Notes: a model not told the origin generated them from the sequence alone. Positions 1 through 6,594 are shown, numbered from the stretch's first letter. The stretch: 9,511 nt of DNA from Candidatus Gastranaerophilales bacterium (GCA_944325615.1 CALVAU010000029.1:1-9511), one strand, 5' to 3'. Program-made: numbers and translations.

Positions 1-11
1 ACGGAGCATAA

Positions 12-284
12 ATGACAGAAACTGATTTAAAAAGAGAATATCTGAAAGCTTTCGGGAAAGTTTTAAAAGATTTACGACAAAGTCATACCCAAAAAAGTCT
101 TAGACTTTTTGCCTATGAGGCTGATATTCCTTGCGCTACACTAAGCCGTCTTGAAAATGGTACAAGGATACCAAATCTTATTACGTTAAAAAAGATTGCG
201 TTTGAACTTAATATTTCTGTGTCAGAATTATTAAATACTGTTGAGAACAGAATTCCTGATAATATAAAAAATTTTGAATTATAG
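12..284 (+). CDS. Small XRE-family helix-turn-helix transcriptional regulator
   Basis: This 90-residue protein is essentially one DNA-binding domain. Residues about 15-75 fit the Cro/C1 (XRE) helix-turn-helix pattern: a first helix with LKDLRQSHTQ, a recognition region around PCATLSRLENGTRIPN, and the closing LKKIAFELNISVSELL. No sensor or dimerisation domain follows, so it probably binds DNA as a dimer through its short tails. The ATG is preceded by GGAG at 3-6, which supports the start. It lies 73 bases upstream of the superoxide reductase gene on the same strand and could regulate it; that link is inferred from position only. The usual Gln of helix 2 (SQEELA in typical members) is replaced by a KSLRLFAYEAD stretch, so the family match is clear but divergent. 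The target is unknown. The gene ends in TAG with no terminator before the next gene. Confidence 0.85.
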   Translation: MTETDLKREYLKAFGKVLKDLRQSHTQKSLRLFAYEADIPCATLSRLENGTRIPNLITLKKIAFELNISVSELLNTVENRIPDNIKNFEL

Positions 285-288
285 TAAA

Positions 289-355
289 AGATTCTCCTGT
301 TGTCTAATGCGCTGAATTACAATTAAAGCTATTTTAGAGGCAGAAAGGAGAATCT
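289..355 (+). repeat. Inverted repeat that covers the Shine-Dalgarno of the superoxide reductase gene
   Basis: The left arm AGATTCTCCT (289-298) and right arm AGGAGAATCT (346-355) are perfect 10-bp complements separated by 47 bases. The right arm contains the AAAGGAG ribosome-binding site (344-350) for the ATG at 358. A nested 5-bp pair, TCTAA (303-307) with TTAGA (334-338), would shorten the effective loop. In a transcript reading through from the upstream regulator gene, the stem would hide the ribosome-binding site. Alternatively the two arms could be paired DNA operators. No T-tract follows, so it is not a terminator. Function is inferred from layout only. Confidence 0.55.
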
Positions 356-357
356 AT

Positions 358-753
358 ATGACAGAACGATTAGAACTTTATCGATGCGACATCTGCGGAA
401 ATTTAGTTCAGGTAATCCTTGCAGGCGGAGGAGAACTTGTCTGCTGCGGTGAGCCGATGAAACTTATTACGGGAAAACCTAAAGAAGAAATGGCAAATGA
501 AAAACATGTTCCTGTATTCACCGTAAATGAAGATGGTAAAGATATTGTACAGGTAGGAACTGTTCTTCATCCGATGAATGATGACCATTATATTATGTTT
601 ATCGAGACAATTTCTGAAGATAAAAATCATTTGCAATTACAATATTTACATCCTGGTGAAGAAGCCAAAATGATTTTAGAAAATAAAATTGGTAAAACTC
701 TTGCTTATGAATTTTGTAATTTACATGGACTATGGGAGGGCGAAAGTGATTAG
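358..753 (+). CDS. dfx: Desulfoferrodoxin (superoxide reductase, two-iron type)
   Basis: Superoxide reductase reduces superoxide to hydrogen peroxide in the cytoplasm without making oxygen, as anaerobes prefer. The 131 residues carry both iron centres of the two-iron class. An N-terminal desulforedoxin site uses C10, C13, C29 and C30 (the CDIC and CCG motifs). The catalytic His4-Cys site is formed by H50 (in EKHVPV), H71 (in LHPM), H77 (in DDHYI), C120 and H123 (in CNLHGLW). The conserved lysine K49 next to the active site is present. Length and spacing match the family, so the enzyme looks complete and active. The ATG follows AAAGGAG at 344-350, which sits in an inverted repeat and may be structurally masked. 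Its stop overlaps the ferritin start by 8 bases, so the two proteins are likely made together. Confidence 0.97.
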   Translation: MTERLELYRCDICGNLVQVILAGGGELVCCGEPMKLITGKPKEEMANEKHVPVFTVNEDGKDIVQVGTVLHPMNDDHYIMFIETISEDKNHLQLQYLHPGEEAKMILENKIGKTLAYEFCNLHGLWEGESD

Positions 754-1258
754 TGAAAAAATTGAAAACATCCTTAATGAGCAAATTAATAAAGAATTTT
801 ATTCAGCTTATTTGTACCTTGCTATTTCTGCACATTTTGATGAGATGGGTCTTAAAGGTTTTTCTCACTGGACACGGGTTCAGGCTCGCGAAGAGGTAGA
901 TCATGGTATGATTTTATTCGACTATATTATTGAAAGACAGGGAAAGGTAAATTTGAAACAAATCGAAATGCCTGATACTGATTTTGGTAATCCGCTAGAG
1001 GTTTATAAAAAAATCTTTGCGCATGAAAAATATGTTACAGACAGTATAAATTGCGTAGCAAATATGACAGATGAAGAATGTGATTTAGCAACAAGACATT
1101 TTATAAATTGGTACATCTCTGAACAGGTCGAAGAAGAAGCTAATGTAGATGATATTATCAAAAAGCTTGAAATGTTTGGGGAAGAAAAATCAATTTTATA
1201 TCACCTTGATAAAGAATTAAGAGAAAGAGAATATAAACCTCATTCATATAATTCATAA
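746..1258 (+). CDS. ftnA: Bacterial non-heme ferritin
   Basis: Ferritin oxidises ferrous iron and stores it as ferric mineral in a 24-subunit cage. I place the start at the GTG at 746, not at an ATG further upstream inside dfx, because GGGAGGG (734-740) lies at proper distance and this gives MISEKIENILNEQ, the normal ferritin N-terminus. The resulting 170 residues match family length. All ferroxidase residues fall on the numbering of E. coli FtnA: E17, E50 and H53 (EEVDH), E94 (AHEK), Q127 and E130 (SEQVEEE). It overlaps the end of dfx by 8 bases (GTGATTAG), which implies translational coupling. Pairing with superoxide reductase makes sense: the peroxide made by that enzyme is harmful mainly when free ferrous iron is present, and ferritin consumes both. 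A terminator follows directly. Confidence 0.95.
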   Translation: MISEKIENILNEQINKEFYSAYLYLAISAHFDEMGLKGFSHWTRVQAREEVDHGMILFDYIIERQGKVNLKQIEMPDTDFGNPLEVYKKIFAHEKYVTDSINCVANMTDEECDLATRHFINWYISEQVEEEANVDDIIKKLEMFGEEKSILYHLDKELREREYKPHSYNS

Positions 1259-1262
1259 AAAT

Positions 1263-1291
1263 AACGGCGGAATTTTATTCCGCCGTTTAAA
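1263..1291 (+). terminator. Rho-independent terminator after ferritin
   Basis: AACGGCGGAA (1263-1272) pairs perfectly with TTCCGCCGTT (1278-1287), giving a GC-rich 10-bp stem, or 11 bp if T1273-A1277 also pairs. The T-run after it is short and interrupted (TTTAAAT), so release may be less efficient than the stem strength suggests. It begins 5 bases after the ferritin stop codon and separates the oxidative-stress operon from the kinase operon. Confidence 0.8.
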
Positions 1292-1314
1292 TATATTGCG
1301 AATTTGTAACCAAT

Positions 1315-1343
1315 TTGAATAAATATTTAAAATACAATATCAT
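1315..1343 (+). promoter_or_regulatory. Putative promoter of the kinase operon
   Basis: TTGAAT (1315-1320) and TATCAT (1338-1343) are separated by 17 bases and match the sigma-70 consensus at 4/6 and 5/6. Transcription would begin near 1350, only a few bases before the ATG at 1353. No Shine-Dalgarno precedes that ATG, so the mRNA may be leaderless. AT-rich sequence makes chance matches common. Confidence 0.4.
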
Positions 1344-1352
1344 ATAGTTATT

Positions 1353-2939
1353 ATGATAAACGGTAGAATAGTAGTAGTTGATGATGAAAAAATGGTTACC
1401 TCAGCCTTCAAGACCTTATTTAAAGTAGAAGGGATTGAAGGAGGTGAATTTTTTAATTCTCCTAAAGAGGCTTTAGAATATTTAAAGACGAATACCCCTG
1501 ATTTAATTATTTCAGATTATATGATGCCCGAGATGAAGGGGCTTGAATTTCTTCAAGAGGCAAAGAAACTTTATCCCGAGGCAAGTATGATCCTTTTGAC
1601 AGGATATGCAGATAAAGAAAATGCAATTAAGGCGATAAATGAAGTCGGGCTATACAAATACATTGAAAAACCTTGGGACAATGATGATTTGATAATGAAT
1701 ATCCGAAACGGTATTGAAAGAAGTCATCTTTTAGAAAATTTAAGAGAAAAAATAAAAGAACTTGAAGAAGCTAAAAAACAGTTGGAAATATATTCAACGA
1801 ATTTGGAAGAACTTGTGGCTGAACGTACTCATGACCTTTCAGAGGCAAATCAAAAATTAAGCGGAATAATCAGTCATTGTGCTGACGGTATAGTTATTCT
1901 TGATAATGAAGGTAAAATTGAACAAATAAATCCTGCTTGCGAAAATTTAGTGGGAGTTGACGTTTCAGCAATTGCCCAAAGACCTTTCACGCAAATAGTA
2001 AAAGGCTGTAAAATAGATATGATATCTGATGAAGGCGGATTGTTCGGACTAAATTCAGATAATTCAGATATTTTATTGAAAGATTGCTATATCGCAAACT
2101 CATTAAGCGGAGCAAGAACTCCGGTTGAAATTAATTTAGCGGCAATATATTCTGAAAATGATGAGCTTCCAGAAAAATATGTAGGTGTAATAAGAGATAT
2201 AACCTCTCAAAAAGAAACGGAAAGGTTACGTGATGATTTTATTGCAACTTTGACTCATGATTTGAGGACACCTTTATTGGCTGCAATTCAGACATTGAAA
2301 TTTTTCTTGGACGGCTCATTAGGCGAGCTGCAAGATAAGCAAAAAGTTCTTCTTTCAACTATGTTGCAAAGCAATGAAGATTTGCTCGGACTTGTAAATG
2401 CTTTATTAGAAGTATATAGATTTGATAGCGGCAAACTTGAACTATGCAAAACGATTTTTGCTCCTAAAGCACTTGTTGAGCAGTGTATAGATGAACTTAT
2501 ACCTCTAGCGAAAAATAAAGGTATAAATCTTGAATTTGATTGTAATATTGATGATAAACTTGAAATTTATGCAGACAAAGCTGAATTAAAACGTGTAATC
2601 ACCAACTTGTGCGGAAATGCCGTAAATTATACAAATAAAGACGGTCATATAAAAATCATATTGAAAGCACAGTCAGGTGATTTGATATTTTCGGTAGAAG
2701 ATAATGGTAACGGTATTCCACAGGCTGATATCCCGAATTTGTTTATGAGGTTTTCGCAAGGTACGAGTAGAAAACGTTCAACAGGTACCGGTTTAGGACT
2801 ATATCTTTCAAGACAAATAATTGAGGCTCATGGCGGCAAAATTTGGGTAGAAAGCAAATTGAATAAAGGTAGTGAATTTACGTTCTTACTTACTGATGTA
2901 GTAAAGGCAAATGAGGAAAGACAGGTCGCAAATGGTTAG
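1353..2939 (+). CDS. Hybrid sensor histidine kinase (REC-coiled coil-PAS-HisKA-HATPase)
   Basis: The protein begins with a receiver domain (residues 4-120): acidic pair D10/D11, phospho-acceptor D55 (SDYMMP), T83 and K106 (EKPW). A coiled coil follows (about 125-165), then a PAS domain (about 168-285, SHCADGIVILDNEGKIEQINPA). The HisKA domain has phospho-acceptor H302 in THDLRTP. The ATPase domain has N-box N418/N422, G1 box DNGNGIP (450-456), F-box LFMRF and G2 box TGTGLGL (477-483). No transmembrane helix is seen, so it should be cytoplasmic and respond through PAS and through phosphorylation of its own receiver. The 528 residues look intact. The partner is almost certainly the response regulator encoded immediately downstream with 8 bases of overlap. 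The ATG at 1353 is required to keep the first receiver strand, yet no Shine-Dalgarno is visible. The signal is unknown. Confidence 0.95.
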   Translation: MINGRIVVVDDEKMVTSAFKTLFKVEGIEGGEFFNSPKEALEYLKTNTPDLIISDYMMPEMKGLEFLQEAKKLYPEASMILLTGYADKENAIKAINEVGLYKYIEKPWDNDDLIMNIRNGIERSHLLENLREKIKELEEAKKQLEIYSTNLEELVAERTHDLSEANQKLSGIISHCADGIVILDNEGKIEQINPACENLVGVDVSAIAQRPFTQIVKGCKIDMISDEGGLFGLNSDNSDILLKDCYIANSLSGARTPVEINLAAIYSENDELPEKYVGVIRDITSQKETERLRDDFIATLTHDLRTPLLAAIQTLKFFLDGSLGELQDKQKVLLSTMLQSNEDLLGLVNALLEVYRFDSGKLELCKTIFAPKALVEQCIDELIPLAKNKGINLEFDCNIDDKLEIYADKAELKRVITNLCGNAVNYTNKDGHIKIILKAQSGDLIFSVEDNGNGIPQADIPNLFMRFSQGTSRKRSTGTGLGLYLSRQIIEAHGGKIWVESKLNKGSEFTFLLTDVVKANEERQVANG

Positions 2940-3597
2940 GGTATTAATTGTAGAAGATCACGATATGGCAAGAATGGGGCTTTCGGTAATTTTAAGCAAA
3001 AACCCAAACATTGAGATTGCAGATATGTCAGCAGACGGTCAGGAAGGTGTAGATAAAGCTCTTGCGCTTGAGCCTGATGTCGTGATTATGGATATTGTAT
3101 TGCCTACAATTGATGGGATTGAAGCTACAAAAAAGATTAAACTTGCAAATTCACGTATAAAAGTTTTGATGTACACCTCAAGAGAGGATGAAGATGATAT
3201 ATTTGATTCATTCCAAGCCGGAGCTGACGGATATATTACAAAAGGTGCGACATCAGAGCAGACAGTCTCTGCTGTATTGGCTGTGAGTGAAGGTGCAGGG
3301 TGGCTTGACCCAGCTATTGCCAAAGTTGTTCTTACGAATATAAGACGTACTACCTCAACTCCGCAAAGACGCGGTGAAATTAATTATAAACTCGGTAAAA
3401 ATTTATACGGATTGACCGAAAGAGAAATGGAAGTCCTAGCTCTAATTGTGGATGGACTAACTAACCCTCAAATAGCAGAAAAGCTTGTTATAACAATTTC
3501 TACAACAAAAACTCATGTTCATAGTATTTTGCAAAAATTGTATGTTGGAACTCGTGCTAAAGCTATTGCAACCGCTATGAAAGAAGGACTTGTCTAA
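2932..3597 (+). CDS. NarL/FixJ-type response regulator with LuxR DNA-binding domain
   Basis: The 221-residue protein has a receiver domain (residues 2-120) with E8/D9, phospho-acceptor D54 (MDIVLP), T82/S83 and K104, then a LuxR-type helix-turn-helix (about 161-215) with LTEREMEVLALIVDGLTNPQ and the recognition helix TTKTHVHSIL. I choose the ATG at 2932, which starts directly at the first receiver strand (MVRVLIVEDHD) and overlaps the kinase gene by 8 bases; an ATG at 2911 would add seven residues with no counterpart in the family. Its Shine-Dalgarno is weak (AGGT at 2923-2926), as expected for a coupled gene. It is the natural phosphoryl acceptor of the upstream kinase, and phosphorylation should promote dimerisation and DNA binding. 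Targets are unknown; the downstream exported protein may be co-regulated. Confidence 0.95.
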   Translation: MVRVLIVEDHDMARMGLSVILSKNPNIEIADMSADGQEGVDKALALEPDVVIMDIVLPTIDGIEATKKIKLANSRIKVLMYTSREDEDDIFDSFQAGADGYITKGATSEQTVSAVLAVSEGAGWLDPAIAKVVLTNIRRTTSTPQRRGEINYKLGKNLYGLTEREMEVLALIVDGLTNPQIAEKLVITISTTKTHVHSILQKLYVGTRAKAIATAMKEGLV

Positions 3598-3598
3598 A

Positions 3599-4975
3599 AT
3601 GTTTCGTATTTGGCTTTTAGTTTTTGCTTTTCTGCTGAGTAATATATCTGTATATGCTTTCTCATTTACAAAAAGTGCAAAAGAAGAGGAAGCACAATAC
3701 CTGAAAAAAGAAAAAAAAGAAGATTTAAAAGAAGAATATGGCCGTAAAAAGAAAAATCTTAATCCTCAAGCTTATATGACGGTAGAAGAATATGAAATGC
3801 TATCAGCCCCGAAAGATAAAACTATTCAGGAAATACCTATTCCAAAGCCTCAAAAAGCTTCTGATATGAAATATGTGCCTCAGCCAGATTATGAAATAGT
3901 AAGGTATAATAATCCGCCTGGAAGTCCTGAACTTTCTTTAGGAGATGACTTTAAAAGACGTCGTCAGGCGAATGCGCAAGGAATTGTTTCTCCTGATTAT
4001 AGAATTTTAGTTTATCCGTCATTATATTATTATCCTAAAAATGCGGTTGTTACCTGCGATTTATTTGTAATTCCATTAGAGCAAAAGGGAAATGCTCTTT
4101 CTAAAATAAAAAAAGCTAATGTAATGCACAGACTACCAGATCCTATATTATCAACGGAAAAGTCTATTGAAAATTTTGGGGCTTTTAATACTTTGACTCC
4201 GATTGATTTTTCAACTGACGGGACTAAACTCCTTGTGAAAGAAAAAATAGGCGGAAGACATGACGGTATCTGGCAGACTAATGCTATTGTATATGACTTT
4301 GATACTAATAGTTCTTATAAATTAAATGAAATCAGAGATGCTATAATTTACTATTGGAAAGAGTATAAAAACCTTAATTTACGTGAGGTTAGATGGGATA
4401 TATATCCTCTTGGTTTTGATTTAAATAATCCAGATAGAGTTGTAGTATCAGCTTATGCTTATACTGGTCAAGCTCCTGTATTTTTAGGCAATTGGAGCAT
4501 TGATATTCAAGGTAAACGTACAATGCTTATATCATTGAAGCCTCAAGAAGTTCAGATAAGTATGAATGGGGTCAAAATGATTAAATCAGGAGTTATTCCT
4601 CCAACAATTCTTGAAATAGAAGAAAAACAAGCTATATATGAGGATAAACTTGATAATAAAAAGAAAAAAGAAGAGCATGAAAAGAAAATAAAAGAAATTG
4701 ATACTGAATATAAAAATAAATTAAAAGAGCTTGAAAAAGAGTATAAGTATCAAATGGATGATTATAAAATTAAAGATAAGGTAGAAGGCTCAACTTCAAC
4801 TAATGATTCATTAGAAAAAACTGAAGAATTGCTGGAGCAGGCAAAACAGAAACGCTTGGAAAAAGAAGCAAAAGAAAAGGCAAAACAAGAAGCTAAAGAG
4901 AAAAAACGTTTAGAAAAAGAGCAGAAAAAACAAAATCAAAGTACAGAAGATTCCAATACGGATAATTCGCTATAA
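3599..4975 (+). CDS. Exported charged protein of unknown function, with C-terminal coiled coil
   Basis: I do not recognise this 458-residue protein. The N-terminus is a clear signal peptide: FRIWLLVFAFLLSNISVYA, with a predicted cut after A20. I prefer the ATG at 3599, one base after the regulator stop; a TTG at 3590 would add three residues but leaves no room for the AAGAAGG ribosome-binding site (3581-3587). Residues about 25-55 are Lys/Glu-rich. The middle (about 90-330) is predominantly beta-type, and the stretch TPIDFSTDGTKLLVKEKIGG resembles a TolB/WD40-like beta-propeller strand pair, a weak similarity. From about 340 to the end it is almost entirely Lys/Glu/Gln heptad-like coiled coil (KEAKEKAKQEAKEKKRLEKE). 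It is the third gene of the kinase/regulator operon, so it may be a periplasmic sensor accessory or an envelope structural protein. No second membrane segment is visible. Confidence 0.85.
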   Translation: MFRIWLLVFAFLLSNISVYAFSFTKSAKEEEAQYLKKEKKEDLKEEYGRKKKNLNPQAYMTVEEYEMLSAPKDKTIQEIPIPKPQKASDMKYVPQPDYEIVRYNNPPGSPELSLGDDFKRRRQANAQGIVSPDYRILVYPSLYYYPKNAVVTCDLFVIPLEQKGNALSKIKKANVMHRLPDPILSTEKSIENFGAFNTLTPIDFSTDGTKLLVKEKIGGRHDGIWQTNAIVYDFDTNSSYKLNEIRDAIIYYWKEYKNLNLREVRWDIYPLGFDLNNPDRVVVSAYAYTGQAPVFLGNWSIDIQGKRTMLISLKPQEVQISMNGVKMIKSGVIPPTILEIEEKQAIYEDKLDNKKKKEEHEKKIKEIDTEYKNKLKELEKEYKYQMDDYKIKDKVEGSTSTNDSLEKTEELLEQAKQKRLEKEAKEKAKQEAKEKKRLEKEQKKQNQSTEDSNTDNSL

Positions 4976-4981
4976 AAATTG

Positions 4982-5239
4982 TTATTTTAATGAGTTTTTA
5001 ATTAATTCAAGTTTTTGAGAACGAGTAAGGTGTTTTATTCGATATTCTTCTTTCATAGCTTCTGATTTGGTTGAAAATTCTTTATTATATAAAATTTTTA
5101 GAGGTTTGTGCGCTTTGGTGAATTTTGCGCCTATACCGTTTATGTGCGCCTCAAAACGTTTTTGTACGTCATCGGTATATCCGCAGTAGAGCTTATCATC
5201 TATTGTTTGCAAAATATATACGTAAAACTTCTTTTCCAT
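4982..5239 (-). CDS. GIY-YIG nuclease-superfamily domain protein (YhbQ/UPF0213-like)
   Basis: This 85-residue protein is a single GIY-YIG domain. The first motif is the FYVYIL strand (residues 5-10), and the second is YCGYT (18-22), equivalent to YIG. The catalytic arginine is R28 (VQKRFEAH), H32 follows, and the metal-binding glutamate is probably E65 in KEEYRIKHL. Length matches the stand-alone YhbQ/UPF0213 group, whose cellular role is poorly defined but probably involves DNA cleavage or repair. The gene converges on the exported-protein gene with only 6 bases between the stops and no terminator there. There is no Shine-Dalgarno before the ATG at 5239; a TATTAT box (complement of 5251-5256) ends 11 bases upstream, so its mRNA may have a leader of a few bases. 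A terminator for the upstream gene lies just before it, so it is probably transcribed on its own. Confidence 0.92.
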   Translation of the reverse strand: MEKKFYVYILQTIDDKLYCGYTDDVQKRFEAHINGIGAKFTKAHKPLKILYNKEFSTKSEAMKEEYRIKHLTRSQKLELIKNSLK

Positions 5240-5251
5240 AATATAAAAATA

Positions 5252-5278
5252 TAATAAAAAAGACGACTTGAAATCGTC
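5252..5278 (-). terminator. Rho-independent terminator of the Ser/Gly-rich small protein gene
   Basis: Read on the minus strand, GACGA (complement of 5274-5278) pairs with TCGTC (complement of 5262-5266). U-G and U-A pairs extend the stem to about 7 bp with a 3-base loop. TTTTTTATT follows at once, the classic U-tract. It lies about 50 bases after the stop of the gene at 5330-5692 and just ahead of the GIY-YIG gene. Confidence 0.75.
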
Positions 5279-5329
5279 GCCTTAAATTATTTTCTTTCTT
5301 TATTTTCTATAAAACCTTTTTCTTTATTT

Positions 5330-5692
5330 CTATACGAATGAGGTAAAGCCTCCGCCTCCACCGCAAGAACCTGAACTAGAGGCTGATGCGCAAGCTGTTG
5401 CTCCTGCAAATCCTGAGCAATCTGTACCGATTAATGCAACAGCATTTGCAAAATTACTTAGAAAACCTGAGTTTACAGTTCCTGTTTCTGGATTTGAATA
5501 ATTTGAAAAATCTATATTTAATGAATATGGACTGTTAATTGAAATTGTGTCATAAGAATTCATAGCTAAATAACTTTTTTCTGATTTCATAGCCAAAGAA
5601 CCTGCAGTTTCAGCTGTTTCTGATTTTTTACTTTTGCTTATTGTGCTTGGTCTTTGTTGTTGTGAAGTGCGTGCAAAAATGTTGTTACTCAT
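5330..5692 (-). CDS. Small Ser/Gly/Ala-rich protein with three evenly spaced cysteines
   Basis: I do not recognise this 120-residue protein. It looks real: the ATG has a strong AAAAGGAG ribosome-binding site seven bases upstream, a promoter-like pair lies before that, and a terminator follows. The first 45 residues are polar and basic (QQQRPSTISKSKKSE) with an internal near-repeat LAMKS/LAMNS (33-37, 42-46). The middle is Asn/Ser/Tyr-rich. The tail holds the only cysteines, C92, C101 and C110, each nine residues apart in a Gly/Ala/Ser setting, and ends SCGGGGGFTSFV. There is no N-terminal signal peptide; the one hydrophobic patch (FANAVALIG, 81-89) is too short for a membrane helix. A precursor-like architecture, with a polar leader and a small-residue Cys tail, would suit a modified peptide or a surface protein, but no modification or export enzyme is seen nearby. 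Function unknown. Confidence 0.75.
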   Translation of the reverse strand: MSNNIFARTSQQQRPSTISKSKKSETAETAGSLAMKSEKSYLAMNSYDTISINSPYSLNIDFSNYSNPETGTVNSGFLSNFANAVALIGTDCSGFAGATACASASSSGSCGGGGGFTSFV

Positions 5693-5719
5693 TTTATAAC
5701 TCCTTTTAGCCTCGTGGTA

Positions 5720-5748
5720 CTTATATAAAAAAAAATAAATTTAGTGAA
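5720..5748 (-). promoter_or_regulatory. Putative promoter of the Ser/Gly-rich small protein gene
   Basis: On the minus strand, TTCACT (complement of 5743-5748) and TATAAG (complement of 5720-5725) are spaced by 17 bases, matching the sigma-70 consensus at 4/6 and 5/6. A run of nine A bases on the plus strand lies in the spacer and would bend the DNA. The start would be near 5713, leaving about 20 bases of leader with the AAAAGGAG ribosome-binding site. Confidence 0.5.
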
Positions 5749-5769
5749 TTTCAGCATGGATATTTTTTG

Positions 5770-5805
5770 TAACATTTGTTAACATAAAAATCTTTGTATT
5801 ATATA
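5770..5805 (+). promoter_or_regulatory. Putative promoter with overlapping palindrome, upstream of the AMIN-like gene
   Basis: TTGTTA (5776-5781) can act as a -35 box with TATTAT (5797-5802, spacer 15) or TATATA (5800-5805, spacer 18). The -35 box lies inside the palindrome TAACA-TT-TGTTA (5770-5781), which is placed where a repressor could block transcription. The region separates two divergent genes. Neither the -35 box nor the palindrome is strong in such AT-rich sequence. Confidence 0.35.
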
Positions 5806-5908
5806 GATCCATTGATTGATAAAATCTATTCTATTGATTGATGTCCTTTACAACAGAAAAGGATATGCTATTTATGTGAAAACAGATTGGGGAAATATAG
5901 AGGAAAAA

Positions 5909-6559
5909 ATGAAAAAGTTATTTTTAAATCTAATACTCACAATAATGATGCTTTCATCAGTAGCATTTGCTTCTGAGAATATCTTGAATGCCGTAATAAT
6001 AGAGGGCACCGAAAGCGGTAATAATATTGTTTTAAGAACAGACAATCCAACTAATATTAAAAAAGTCTTAAAACCAGATGGAACTTTAGAAATTGACATA
6101 AAAAATATTTCAACTTCAATGAACTTGGATACAAAATACATTAATGCAAACAAAATAAACAATGTCGTTATTGAAAATTCTGGAAATAATGAAGTTAAGG
6201 TATTTGTACAAGGTGAAAATGCAGACAAATCAAATATCATCTTTGATACACCTGCGTCCGCACCAATTGTCGTAAGCGATGGGCTTTCTAAAAAGCAAAT
6301 TGGATGGATTGCAGCATCATTTTTATTGATATGTATTCTTACCGGAAGTTTCAGAAATTCTGTTGAAAAGGACGAAAAGATTACTCTCAGAAACGATTTA
6401 ACAGAACGAGAAATTAAGTTATATAAAGAATTAAAGTCGGATATTTTGACATCTGCAAAGATTGACAGCAGATTGAGACAAAGGATGACAGAAAGAATTA
6501 CAAAACAACCCCAAAGAGCTAATACAATAAGAAGTATTCAAAGAATGGCATTAAAATAA
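5909..6559 (+). CDS. Exported AMIN-like domain protein with a single membrane anchor
   Basis: I start this at the ATG at 5909, preceded by GAGG at 5900-5903, because it gives a proper signal peptide (KKLFLNLILTIMMLSSVAFA, cut after A21); an in-frame TTG at 5816 would bury it. The 216-residue protein then has a beta-rich region (about 24-112) with the rhythm of an AMIN domain: NAVIIEGTESGNNIVLRTD, a central LEIDIKNIS strand, and NEVKVFVQG. AMIN domains occur in cell-wall amidases and in PilQ-type secretins and target proteins to peptidoglycan or the septum. A transmembrane helix follows (about 130-147, GWIAASFLLICILTG), then a charged tail of about 70 residues with many Arg and Lys. The likely topology is periplasmic AMIN-like domain, one helix, cytoplasmic tail. 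No amidase or secretin domain is present, so the role may be scaffolding. The AMIN assignment is by eye. Confidence 0.8.
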   Translation: MKKLFLNLILTIMMLSSVAFASENILNAVIIEGTESGNNIVLRTDNPTNIKKVLKPDGTLEIDIKNISTSMNLDTKYINANKINNVVIENSGNNEVKVFVQGENADKSNIIFDTPASAPIVVSDGLSKKQIGWIAASFLLICILTGSFRNSVEKDEKITLRNDLTEREIKLYKELKSDILTSAKIDSRLRQRMTERITKQPQRANTIRSIQRMALK

Positions 6560-6594
6560 CTCAAATTACCCAATAGTAATTAAATCTGATACGG

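Noticed and set aside
403..784. Two minus-strand frames opposite dfx
   Set aside because: Both are shadows of the strongly conserved superoxide reductase and ferritin start region.
3039..3323. Minus-strand open frame of 94 codons
   Set aside because: It is antisense to the well-supported receiver domain of the response regulator, has no ribosome-binding site and no recognisable domain.
5872..6240. Minus-strand open frame of 122 codons
   Set aside because: It lies opposite the AMIN-like gene, and its sequence looks like the reverse image of beta-strand codons with no supporting signals.
6564..6581. Inverted repeat AATTAC/GTAATT after the AMIN-like gene
   Set aside because: Six AT-rich pairs only, no T-tract; the real terminator lies just downstream at 6595-6623.
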